From Agrypnia vestita (lineage: Eukaryota > Arthropoda > Insecta > Trichoptera > Phryganeidae), in assembly GCA_016648135.1 (NCBI GenBank), contig JADDOH010000482.1:1-64000 (forward strand): a stretch of 64,000 nt of DNA. The letters run 5' to 3'. This document shows positions 1 to 9,654 of the stretch, one piece after another; the stretch's first letter is position 1, and every line of letters begins with the position of its first letter. Made by a program: the position numbers and the translations under genes. The notes below the pieces were generated by a model. It was given only the letters and a program-made list of their open reading frames with translations. It was not told the DNA's origin and searched no databases.

Positions 1-136
1 GGAACCAAAAACGCACTGTTTTTTCTTTTGCGGCACCGTCGCCATACATATCATTAATCCTTCGAGCCGTTTCTGCAGCACTGGTGCCACGGTGGAACTC
101 GTACTCGTAAATAACGCGATATTTCAAGTTTTTCAT
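1..136 (-). CDS. mariner transposase, N-terminal part (runs off the left edge)
   Basis: Reading the minus strand from an ATG at 136, 45 codons are open to the window edge. The start (MKNLKYRVIYEYEFHRG) and the following TSAAETARRINDMYGDG and EKTVRFWF segments are the DNA-binding helix-turn-helix part of a mariner-family transposase, which binds the terminal repeats and cuts and pastes the element through a DD(34)D catalytic domain. That catalytic domain would lie to the left of position 1 and cannot be seen. No stop or frameshift occurs in the visible part, so this copy may be young. The TIR directly upstream supports the call. The exact mariner subfamily is not determined. Confidence 0.82.
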   Translation of the reverse strand, partial: MKNLKYRVIYEYEFHRGTSAAETARRINDMYGDGAAKEKTVRFWF

Positions 137-326
137 TTTGTAAACTGAGTGACGCAAAGAAAAAAACAATTGAGGAAAAAACAAATGAATTATAATTTTC
201 AAAACACAAATACATGAGTATAAATAGCTGTATAAATTTGGATTTGGAATTCCTAACCAAAGAGAAGATATTTGAGATCAAATTTGCCAGTACGGCAAAA
301 CGCCAATTTCATATGTAAGGACCTAA
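1..326 (-). mobile_element. mariner element, 5' end with terminal inverted repeat
   Basis: Upstream of the transposase ATG, the minus strand runs through a leader to a terminus reading TTAGGTCCTTACATATG (326 down to 310). TA follows at 327-328, the target duplication expected of Tc1/mariner. The other end lies outside the window, so the partner TIR and second TA cannot be checked. Confidence 0.75.
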
Positions 327-513
327 TATTATATACCTAATAAATCCGTAATCAATACAGAAAAACATGAAATGTAAAGTGCTTACCCACTTAGATGTCA
401 AGTCTGTTCACTAAATCACTTTAAAAGTTAATTTCTTGTTAAACTTTTAGGAATAATGTGGATATAAAGTATTATACATTTCTGAAAAGCTCATTTTTAG
501 GAATTTTAGAACA

Positions 514-870
514 ACTAAAATGTTTTAGATTTTATATTAAAATTTACGTTTACGACTAGACAGTAGACCAAATCTTTTGTGAAAATTGAATTTAACAAAT
601 GTCTGTATGGAAAATTGATTTGGTTATTAATTAAAGGTGCTTTATTATTCACCGCCTCCCAAATGTAAAAAAATTCTAAATTATTTAATTTTAAATCTTT
701 ATTATTGGTATTTAATATTTTTACCCCTGTTTTTGAGTCAAATTTATGATTATTTTCTATGAGGTGATTTGAAAATTCGGAAAAATTGTTGTTATTAAGA
801 CACCTCATATGTTCTTTGATTCTAGTATTAAAATTACGAGATTTTCTTCCAATATAATGTGATGGACACG
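514..870 (-). pseudogene. Penelope-like element, GIY-YIG endonuclease C-terminal remnant
   Basis: On the minus strand a frame open from about 870 to 515 reads SHYIGRKSRNFNTRIKEH, then FSEFSNHLIENNHKFD, then LNNLEFFYIWEA. This matches the second half of the GIY-YIG endonuclease that ends Penelope-like retroelement proteins: the YIG motif, the R..N..RIKEH helix, the HLIENNH motif, then the LE-rich tail. The GIY half is not recognisable, since stops lie just upstream. There is no reverse transcriptase nearby, so it is a dead fragment. Similar pieces lie at 28.3, 41.4 and 63.5 kb. Confidence 0.72.
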
Positions 871-3100
871 ATTGTTATTAACAATAAAGATAAAAATGAT
901 ATAATGGACAAATCAGAAATCTACCAATTAACATGTAGCTCGTGTCTAAATAATAAATCTAAATAAGGATTATCATTTCCATACGTCAATATCATTATAT
1001 CTCGTATAAACTTTTTAACGGACGTTGATTTCGAGTACTTTTGATTATGATCGAAAAACTACATTGAAATTTTCCGGTAGTTTCTCTATCTATCTAAAAT
1101 CAGTTATTTATTTTGTGTATAGGATATTTTATAGATGTGTTTGTTGGTCGGGGGTGGTTTGCGTATAGCTGTCTATGGGGTGTTTACCGTGAACTATAAG
1201 GAATCTAGGTTAAAACATCTATTCCCTTGTAGAATACGAGCTTATGAATAAATTGTACCAAAACGGCTATGGCTGAAAATAGCACGACCTGGCAGTATAT
1301 TTACGATTTCGTGGCCTATTAAAAATTTGTTTGGTATCGGGTTCAGAAATTTGCATCGGAGTTTTTGTTCGGCATACAAACTCTAGCGAATAAATTATTT
1401 ATCGGGAACATTTTTGGCGGTTCCGAATTTGAAAATTGTTCCTCCTTTAGGTTTTGGGTTTTATTCGAGAATTCGGTTCCGATTCGAAATTAATTAATTA
1501 TAGCTAGACCGCATTCAAAGGAATGTGCGCAAAAAATATGTGTGTTGTTTCGATGCAAAAATGAACACAAAAGAAGTTTTTCTAGTAAGTAAGTAACATT
1601 TTTTAAACTGAAAAATATATATTTATTTGGAATATCATAAACGGGCTTGCCAGGTAACTTTCCCTTTCGCTTTCTTTTTACCGTACAAAGATGAATGGTC
1701 ATTTGACTGGTCTTTAGTCGACCTATAGTCAGATTAAACAAATCGAATACAGTATATCGACGGTACTTGCGTACCTATACTGTCGAATCGATTCAAATTT
1801 GAATTCAAACATGCAAAAAATCGATTCTTATTTTACTATCTTAATCTGTTCAACTTACTGTATATTTTCGGATAGTGTTAAAAACTTACTAATACTAATT
1901 TTCCATTATATTTGGTTTTTTGGTACGAAATTTTAACATTTTTTGAACAAATTAGATTGATAAAGATAGTAAAATGAACATTGTAAGAATACTATTTTTA
2001 GTAGATTCTACTCTATACGTAGGGATCGTTGATATAATCACATTAATCAACTGTGTATATAATATACACTCTTACAGCAATAATTTTCTAATTATATGAG
2101 TATCTTTATTAGTGGTGAGCGAAAAAAACAAACATATGGTGGTATATAATATTTGTACAATTATATCAATACAGTCTCTCCTAGAACCAGTCAACTAAAG
2201 AATTCTGATTAAAATGCGATAAAAAATTTACATCAAAAAATTTAATTACTTTAATACAGCTTAAACAACAAATCTTTTATATAACTTCGCAGAATTTTCA
2301 TAGATTTGTTAACGATAATAAATAAATAAAAAATGATAAAATTGGTAAAAATTTTGCATCTGACTTTTTCAACAACATTTAGGTATTGTGGAATTTGGTT
2401 CAAAATGTACAATGATTATTATGTATAAATTGCTACGTATTAAATTGTATTCTAAATAGATTATGTCGATGAAATAGACTTTAAATTTATTTAGATTAAA
2501 ATATGTGTACACAGTACTGAACAATAATGTATTTTAATCAGTAAATTATACATGGGTATGATTTGTTGATTACAATTCATTTTTGTAGTAAATAAATTAT
2601 CAATCAAACTACGTACAACTAAAAAAAATGTGTATTTTAAATTCTGATTTCAATTTTAGTTTCTATCTCTTTGATAATTTTATTTGAAGTGATATTTTAC
2701 GGTTCCTCGAAACCTAGTAGTATACTTAATTCCTGTATTAAAAAAATTATATAAAGTTTCGTTAAACTAAATTTTAAAAATACTCCTTCACAATGTTCAT
2801 AAATCTTCATTTTAGGTACCTACTTATGAAAAAATCTCAATTCTACCACTCCGTTCCCATTGCGGCTAATGGCGTATCCGTTAGTTTTTTTTATTATAGA
2901 ATCATTAGTACCTACTTTTACAAACCACTTTTTGGCTGTAAAGGTCTGGGCGTTACATTTTTTTGAGACGTAAATAGGAACGTTACAAATTCTTATAAAA
3001 ATCATTCTAAATTTAAGCACTGAAAAAATAAATGACAGTACAACCTTATTCAAGACTCAGTGCTTAAGGGTAAGTACAATATATTGTGCGCGGAAGCTAC
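871..3100. other. AT-rich stretch, nothing recognised
   Basis: Only short open frames occur on either strand, none with a recognisable motif. A weak interrupted inverted repeat, ACAGTATA with TATACTGT, lies around 1748-1785. Probably intron or intergenic sequence with decayed repeats. Confidence 0.5.
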
Positions 3101-3104
3101 TAAG

Positions 3105-3220
3105 GATTTATTTATTGTATCGTCCTGAAAATATTCTCTCTGCGAATTATTTATTATATCGTCCTGAAAAAAGTCTCACTGCGAAATATTTATTACATCA
3201 TCCTGAAAAAATCCACTCGT
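3105..3220. repeat. 39-bp tandem repeat, three units
   Basis: Three consecutive units start at 3105, 3144 and 3183. Each has the form GAatTATTTATTatATCgTCCTGAAAAa followed by a CTCaCTGC-like end. Units 1 and 2 are most alike and unit 3 is more diverged. No coding sense is seen. Confidence 0.7.
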
Positions 3221-3795
3221 GTATTTGACTTTCTCTAACATTTCCATCCATATATTATCACGCCGTACGCAAGCATAAATCTTGGAAATAAATGGTACAA
3301 ATATATCATCTTAGAAGTAAATATTTTTGTGTAATACGTGTGATTTTTATATATTTTTTAATACAGCTTGGTTTTAAATTACCTTAAAACAAATATTTTC
3401 TGCGTTGCAATAGAATTGAGATAGATCTAGTTGAGTGATCTTGTCATACCCATAATTAAAACTATTATATTAAGAGAGGTATCGTTTGTTTTAAATTTTT
3501 TAATTATTACATTGCTTATTGCATTCGTTTAGTAGTTTGTTCGTAGCAGTAATACACTCCTTAAATATCCAAGTGGATTGGGTTCGACTCCTTCCGGAAG
3601 ACCACTGAGTTAGATTAGGTTAGGTTTATATAGCAAAATCGCTTCACATGAAATAGTAAGAAAATTAGTAAAAATATTTATATTCCATATATAGGTATTA
3701 TTTTTAAACCAATAATTCAATAAGCACTGCTCATTTCCTCAATAAAAGCACAATGGGACATTTATGGATATTTAATTTATGAGTGTTATTTTTAA
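3221..3795. other. AT-rich stretch with a possible SINE scrap
   Basis: A B-box-like GGGTTCGACTCC occurs near 3579, followed by a short TTAGGTTAGG-like run near 3616. This could be the tail of a tRNA-derived SINE, but no A box was found, so the call is weak. Confidence 0.25.
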
Positions 3796-4060
3796 CTAGC
3801 TGTAACCGTCAAAAATGACGGAACATTGGTTCCCTCTTTGCTAATCCCTAGTATATATTTATAGTACCTTTTTGGCGGTCCATGGGAGGCTGCAGTAGCA
3901 ACAAGCATAGAGCGGCTGGTTCGGGTTTGCTGGCCCGAGGCCTCATTTCATTTCAAGCCTCATTTCTAGCGGTTTAAATTGTTTTTTTAGCCGTGAATTC
4001 GAACGAAATTACGGACGAATAGACAAACAGACAGACGGACGGACGGACAACGAAATTATT
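3796..4060 (+). mobile_element. Hairpin-headed dispersed repeat (CCGTCA-AAAA-TGACGG family), copy 1
   Basis: It begins AACTAGCTGTAACCGTCA with a perfect 6-bp hairpin CCGTCA/TGACGG (3806-3811 and 3816-3821, loop AAAA). It ends with an ACAGACGGACGGACGG run near 4032-4050. Related copies lie at 31.3, 45.3 and 46.2 kb. The element is non-autonomous and its superfamily is not recognised. Confidence 0.6.
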
Positions 4061-4628
4061 ATGTTTGATGTGTTATGAAAAAAGCACAAATATTGTTTAT
4101 ATACAGCGAAACTTGGAGGATGAAATTTTAAGTCGGTTCTGGTTTCTTTAGATTTTAATTAATAAAATAATTTTTTCCTCTTTCACGATGCTCTCATGAG
4201 AACTTCCGCGCACTCTTTCAGTGACTTAGCACTTTGCATTTTTAATTTAATTTAATTACTAATTTTGTACCTTTTTCAATACCTTGTTCGTTCCCCTCAC
4301 TTCCTCTGTGTTAAATAAATGCTGATTTTTTAAACACAAGTATGGATTGAAATTGTACACGATCAATCTATACGTATTTGATCAACACATCGTCCAAAAG
4401 TAGATCAATAAATATTGAGTAACTTATTACATTAGTGGTAACTCGCCCGGTAATGTGATGTTTGGGTGTTTGAGCTTAATTCCAGGAGTCCTGTTTTCAT
4501 AGTACATGCATTTGCTAAGCTTAGTTTTGAAATAGGTTATATTTCATCTCATATTTCTCCTTTCTTGCACTTTCCCAAATCACTGCCTAGGTAGGCTGTT
4601 GAGGTCGGCTCTTCTCGCTCTCAGGCTA
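4061..4628. other. AT-rich stretch, nothing recognised
   Basis: No open frame, tandem repeat or RNA motif is evident between the hairpin-headed repeat and the LINE tail. Confidence 0.4.
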
Positions 4629-5670
4629 TATCTTTTTTTATTATTATTATTATTTTTTTTTATTTTTTATTAAAGAGACACTAACAGGATAATAGGTACA
4701 TGATACTCAGATAATAAACATTATAGTGAAGACTATGCCCATTATCCCAATTACAAGTGTCTTCGGCACGCTCTAGTAACATGTATTTTTGCAATTAATT
4801 ATATTATATATTTTGTGTTTGAGTGTAGTGCGATTAGTTTTTAATGAATGATTGATTTAATGGATCTATAGGTTCGTGTCATCGTTTGGAAAATGGATGT
4901 TGTGTATGAGTGAGTTTTTGAACGAAGATAATGTGTCTGCAAGAATATCAGCATCAATGTTAGGGTCAGCACAATATAAATTATATGTGCGACACAACCT
5001 TGTAATGGGAGAAAAGTAACCGACATTATTAGTGTGCTTACTTATTCTGAAGAACTCCGGGTTTCTTATACGGGGTTTAACATGCAAATTTATATTAGAT
5101 AGAGAGAATCAATAGCTCCGCTGAGAATCTTGTGTAGCACAACGAGATCGGATATTTTCCGTCGGGACTCAAGTTTGTGCATCTTGAAAAAGGCAAGTCG
5201 ATCTTCGTAGCTGTGAAGGTTGTTGTGTTGATCAACTTTGTATGACAAAATACGTAGAAACTTTTTTGCACTCTCTCGATTCTCGTAATATGTGTTGTGT
5301 AATAAGGTGACCAAATAACTGACGAATATTCCAATATACTTCGTACTAGTGATGTATAGAGTATTTTTAGACTTTGAGGATTTTTAAAGTCTTGAGTAAT
5401 TCTGGTGATAAATCCCAACATAGTATATGCCTTGTTTGTGATATAATCAAAGTGGTTTCTAAAAGTGAGTTTAGAATCTAGCACGACGCCCAGATCCCTT
5501 ATTGAATCGACTTTAGCGAGTGGAACGTCATCCAGTTTATAAACAAATTCTATTTTTTTAATATTTTTAGTGAAACTAATACATGAACATTTCTTAGCAT
5601 TAAGTGACATATTATTTGCTTTACACCAATTTGATAGTTCGTCCAGATCTCTTTGTAGGAGATGAGATAA
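4629..5670 (-). mobile_element. Jockey-like LINE, 5'-truncated 3' end with TTA/poly-T tail
   Basis: The element is read on the minus strand. Its low-coordinate end is a T-rich and (TTA)n tract at 4631-4672, which is an A-rich 3' tail on the element strand. A 3' untranslated part and the end of the reverse transcriptase protein precede it. It stops abruptly near 5665-5670 against an unrelated LINE fragment, as expected of a 5'-truncated insertion. Confidence 0.72.
4866..5670 (-). pseudogene. Jockey-like LINE ORF2 C-terminal region (reverse transcriptase end), frameshifted
   Basis: The frame from about 5670 to 5140 contains LQRDLDELSNWCKANNM, then SLNAKKCSCISFT, then IRDLGVVLDSKLTF and LVRSILEYSSVIWSPYY. 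These are the motifs that follow the YADD catalytic box in Jockey/CR1-group non-LTR retrotransposons. A frameshift near 5170 moves the continuation (KISDLVVLHKILSGAID) to another frame. A further shift gives PEFFRISKHTNNVGYFSPI, the usual C-terminal tail. The catalytic box itself is not present. With at least two frameshifts it cannot be functional. Confidence 0.75.
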
Positions 5671-6033
5671 TATCTTCTTCAATTCTGGATATCGCTTTCA
5701 TCTCTGTAATATTTTGGAGCATTGAGTCATCCAGGATCTCTTTGGTCTTCCTCTGGATGACCGTCGATAAAGTTCCGTAGACGTTGCCTGCTTCACTGTG
5801 TGGTCTGGTGGTCTCCGTCTTATGTGCCCATACCATCTCAACTGTCGCTTCTCCAGCTTACTGTTTATATCCGTGACACCTAGACTACCATAAATGGGTG
5901 AACTTTTAATCCTGTCTCTTAGTGTTACTTCTGCCGACCTTCTAAGCATTCGCATTTCTGTTGTTTCGAGTTGCCTAGAGTAGGAGTTGTACATAGTCCA
6001 GCATATCTCAAATTTATTAAGTTTAATAACCAC
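5666..6033 (-). pseudogene. RTE-like LINE reverse transcriptase C-terminal fragment
   Basis: The minus-strand frame contains TTEMRMLRRSAEVTLRDRIKS, LRWYGHIRRRPPDH and RGRPKRSW in that order. This is the region after the reverse transcriptase core in RTE-like insect LINEs. It abuts the 5'-truncated Jockey-like LINE at about 5665. The core catalytic region is absent, and the frame breaks into a second frame near 5770, so it is a remnant. Confidence 0.7.
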
Positions 6034-6346
6034 AAATGTTAATTAAATAATTTTATTTTTAAATGTTAAAATACTTTGTGAGATTATTCCAACGTCACAA
6101 TAATTTTCAGCCGTGTCTCGCACTTTCTATTAACATGCTACGAGTTTGAAGATTCACAATCCGAAAACAAAATATTGTCTTTCTCCTGCGATCTTCTTTA
6201 TTTTATCATTCCCTTTCAAATGTCATTCAAAACACGTGTCCCTACACGTGCATGAATTTTTTACGCTCATCTCTTACAGAACCCTGACTACTCGAACAAT
6301 GAGCGAATTCGGTACTATATTATTCTGACGATCGCTTCATAGTACA

Positions 6347-6575
6347 GACCTAAACAGCAGAATATTCAGCATCGTGGGGGCCACTTAAGAATAATAAATC
6401 AAGCTCAAGACATCAAGGATATTCCACTTGTGAGGAAAATCCAATCAATATTTTATCCACTTAACTATTCTTCGGCAATCCTGGATCAAGGCTCTTGGCA
6501 CAACACAAAGGCTTCCCTAGAGAGATTGAAATCAATTTTTCATGTCCATATAAACGATAGATCTTCCCGTTAGGA
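6347..6575 (+). other. Stop-free stretch with protein-like composition, not recognised
   Basis: A + strand frame stays open for about 75 codons without a clear Met start. It includes IPLVRKIQSIFYPLNYSS and ILDQGSWHNTKASLERLKSI. The composition looks like real protein rather than AT-rich noise, so it may be a decayed transposon piece. I do not recognise the family. The rest of 6034-7027 holds nothing I can name. Confidence 0.3.
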
Positions 6576-7141
6576 AATCAAAACAGAAATAAGGGATGCT
6601 TGATATGAATTTCATTTTAAAATAGATTGAAAGATTTATGTTCGTTCTTAAAAAAGAGATTCTAAACATTACTTTTGAAGAAATTTATTTAAAATAAGAG
6701 ATTTACTTTTAAAAAATCAAACATTCATTAATAATTTATATATGATGAATAGATTTATAGAAACATATAATAGTTTAAAAAGTTTAGTTGACATTAGATG
6801 ATCATCCCACTTAATAAACAAATTTAAACTAGTCGTTATATAATTTTTTTCACGTACAAATATTCTTAAGCAATTTATGATTATTTTAAATCTTTCCCAC
6901 GCCATAAAACCTTAACCCTTGATAACGAAATTTTTTAAGGTGTATTGGATTGTGGATTGGTAAATTAAATTTTTTATTGCATATTTAAAATAAATGTAAT
7001 AATTTTATATAACTTTACTTCATAATACAAAATATATTTACTTTTCAAAGCAAGAAAACACTTTGTGGCTTGACATTATAAGAAATTTAAGAAAAAAATA
7101 TTACACACTATGTTTTAAACCACTTAATTGCTATATATTTT

Positions 7142-7183
7142 TTGTCAACTAGTTTCGGTTGGACTCAACCTTCTTCAGGACAA
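7142..7183 (-). ncRNA. Hammerhead ribozyme motif, mirror copy (left arm)
   Basis: The palindrome places the same 42-nt motif on the minus strand in the left arm. The predicted cut follows the position equivalent to 7147. A transcript from either strand would contain one sense hammerhead plus its own antisense sequence. Long-arm pairing would therefore compete with ribozyme folding. Confidence 0.78.
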
Positions 7184-7219
7184 TTACAATATAGACTGAC
7201 AATATAGTCTATATTGTAA

Positions 7220-7261
7220 TTGTCCTGAAGAAGGTTGAGTCCAACCGAAACTAGTTGACAA
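7220..7261 (+). ncRNA. Hammerhead ribozyme motif, type I, short stem III (right arm)
   Basis: All core elements are present in order. Stem I 5' strand is TTGTC (7220-7224). The core CTGAAGA is at 7225-7231. Stem II is GGTTG (7233-7237) with CAACC (7242-7246) around loop AGTC. GAAA is at 7247-7250. Stem III is A-C/G-U with loop TA inside ACTAGT (7250-7255). The NUH site GTT puts the predicted cut after 7256. The stem I 3' strand GACAA (7257-7261) pairs perfectly with TTGTC. One unpaired A (7232) sits between the core and stem II. Very short stem III is typical of the hammerheads of Penelope-like elements, which usually work as dimers. Catalytic activity is not shown by sequence alone. Confidence 0.8.
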
Positions 7262-7334
7262 AAAATATATAGCAATTAAGTGGTTTAAAACATAGTGTGT
7301 AATATTTTTTTCTTAAATTTCTCAAAATATATTT

Positions 7335-8680
7335 GTTTTGATAAAATATATTTTTAATATATTAATTGTCATAAATTGTTTTCGCAATACCACAATTCCT
7401 TGGCGTATTCTTGGGTGTTCATATATGATATATTTATATGCTTAATTTAAATATGAAACAAACATCTTATACTTTGAAATAATGCAATGTAATACTATTA
7501 TTTTTTTTATTGTATTTATTTATTTCCAAAAATCTACGTGTTTACAATGACGTAAAAACTTTAAACATAGTTTAAAAACCCGTCACGACATACAGCACTC
7601 TTTACAACATTATTATATAATAAAATATATTTTATTATATTATATTTTATTAAATTAATTTATATTATATTTTATTATATTGTCACGGGTCGTGGCTTTG
7701 GGAGACAAATGAAAATACGTTTTTTTTTAATGAATATATGTAATTAATATATGTTTTTAAAGTTATTTTCGGATTGCAAATGATTGTTTATAGAAAGAAA
7801 AGGAATTAAACAGTTTTTTATTATAGAGAGCTGTCAAATTAAGAACAGATTATATCTAAGTAAATGTTTAGTTGGGTAATAAAAGAGAAAAAAAAATCAT
7901 ATACAATATTTCAATACACAAAAATAATACAACAATATTGTATAACATTGATTAATACCAATGCATAGAAAAATAACATTTAAATAAATACATGTATTTT
8001 ATCAACATCAAAAAATAAAATAATAAGATGAATAAATAAATATATACCTACTATATAGATACTTCTTTAATCTAATCCCATCCAAATATATATTATAAAA
8101 AGCATCCTTAAGTCTGTTATTTTGCAAGGCATTTGTGTTGGTACATTAATCTATCGTCGATAGCTAATTCACATTTCCGGTTCGGTTGCAAGACCGGTAA
8201 AATGGCGGTCGCGCCATGTATCCGTTTTGAGTCGGACTTCCGGTCTCTGGAATACATTAAGCTGCCAGGTTTCGGGCTTCAACGAGCTTCTTTATGATTC
8301 TGTAACAGTAATTCTAGGATTTTTATTTTTATTTTCCTATGAACTATAATCCCATTTGAAATTTCATTTACTTTTACAGTTTAATATAATATAAATTTTT
8401 AATCATTGTATTTTGTTCTGGAAATTTAATAATATACATAAGTCTATTTGATAAATATGAGAAATTTACCATAACTTTTCCAATACGTTGTAAAAATTGA
8501 AACGCGAGGTTAGGTGCTGTAGTTTCAGTATAACTTACATTTCTAATTTTTACGATTTTTAATTTGAATAAATTTAATTATTTTACATTTTTACTTATCA
8601 TTAAAATAACAATCAAATGTTTGTAAATAAATATATTTATCAAATATTATATAAATGTGCTAAAAATGTTAAAAAATCGT
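7335..8680. other. AT-rich stretch with a TATTATATTT-type simple repeat
   Basis: Low-complexity ATTATATTTTATTA repeats occupy about 7606-7680. A less AT-rich patch at 8155-8285 contains TTCCGG and GACCGGT motifs but no open frame of note. No gene is recognised. Confidence 0.45.
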
Positions 8681-9190
8681 TAGTCATCACGAAAGTCAGT
8701 ATAAAGATCGCGTAAGACGCGTCTGACCCGGTTATCTGCCATGCCGCTACTAAAGAGCGAAGATCGCCAATCCGCCGAATCCTACACACTGCATCCTAAA
8801 CATCACGCACTGCGCTCCTCGCACCCCCCTTTCCCTACAATACATACTCTCTGATAAATCTCTTAGAGAAAATATTTTATTTTGTTGTGTCCGGTAATTA
8901 TTTATATATTATTATTGTTTTATTAATACCTACATAAATATATTATGGAGGAACGCCTTAAAATGTTGTAACATAGATTTAATTTATTATAAAAAACATT
9001 ATTAAGTATCTATTGTATGAATAAATAAATATAATATAATAATATAATACCAAAAATGACTATAACAGCCTCGAAGTGACCTAAACCTCCCCCTAAATAC
9101 TTGAAAGGAAAATAATCTTCTCGAGAGTTCAAAAAACCCGGTGTAGATGGCGATATAAATAAATGCGACTTATACAAGTGAGAATTGAAT
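8681..9190. other. Moderately CpG-containing patch, function unknown
   Basis: About 8695-8835 is richer in C, G and CpG than its surroundings and might be regulatory or part of a repeat. No TATA-initiator pair or coding frame is convincing. Confidence 0.25.
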
Positions 9191-9199
9191 TGAATTTGT

Positions 9200-9352
9200 T
9201 TATAGACAAATGATAAATAACCAAATAGTGTAATTTAAAGAATAGCGAAATTTAATACGTGTTAAGTGACTTTGTCCATTTAATAATCAATTAATCACAA
9301 ATCAATAAATCGCACATTAATTTACAGTGTTTTCATTCGTTTTCCGCAACAG
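9200..9352 (+). repeat. LTR-like dispersed repeat, copy A
   Basis: It contains CCAAATAGTGTAATTTAA, AATAAATCGCACATTAATTT and CAGTGTTTTCATTCG followed by TTCCGCAACAG, all shared with copies at 10.9, 25.3, 47.7 and (reversed) 53.5 kb. The layout resembles the 3' part of LTRs of insect LTR retrotransposons. This is an inference, because no primer-binding site or gag is attached. Confidence 0.5.
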
Positions 9353-9564
9353 TATATTTACAGAGATATTCACATAGTAAGAGATAATATGAACTGAATT
9401 TACAGCATCGGAGGTGAAAAGTTATAATAATTTATTTATCCAGAAACTTGAGGATGAATGGAGATATTATGTATGTAGTAAAAATGTGCGAATATTATAC
9501 TTAATTATCTGCATGCATGCACTGACATAACTAAGTGTGATGAAACTGTGGACCATCCAGGCCT

Positions 9565-9647
9565 GCCGGGACGCTAGTCCCTCGAGCGAGCAAATAAACC
9601 AATCACGCTCGAGGTGATCCACCAATTAGAAGCCCGATGCGTCCGGC
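9565..9647. repeat. Nested GC-rich inverted repeats
   Basis: The outer arms GCCGGGACGC (9565-9574) and GCGTCCGGC (9639-9647) pair with one bulged base. The inner arms CCTCGAGCG (9580-9588) and CGCTCGAGG (9606-9614) pair perfectly. Together they form a double-stem fold in otherwise AT-rich DNA. This may be a small foldback element. Confidence 0.6.
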
Positions 9648-9654
9648 AAGGTAC

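Larger units (their letters stand above)
7081..7322. repeat. Perfect 117-bp inverted repeat with 8-nt spacer
   Basis: Arms 7081-7197 and 7206-7322 are exact reverse complements wherever I compared them base by base. The spacer 7198-7205 is GACAATAT. Position x in the left arm mirrors 14403-x. Pairing stops sharply at both outer ends (7080 against 7323). Both arms carry a hammerhead ribozyme motif, on opposite strands. Confidence 0.93.
7028..7334. mobile_element. Possible Penelope-like terminal insertion flanked by a 12-bp direct repeat
   Basis: CAAAATATATTT occurs at 7028-7039 and again at 7323-7334, immediately right of the palindrome. It could be a target-site duplication around an insertion of 7040-7322. 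In such AT-rich DNA a chance 12-mer match is possible. The content (hammerhead palindrome) points to a Penelope-like element end. Confidence 0.45.

Noticed and set aside
3541..3640. Telomeric TTAGG array
   Set aside because: Only two or three imperfect units; not an array.
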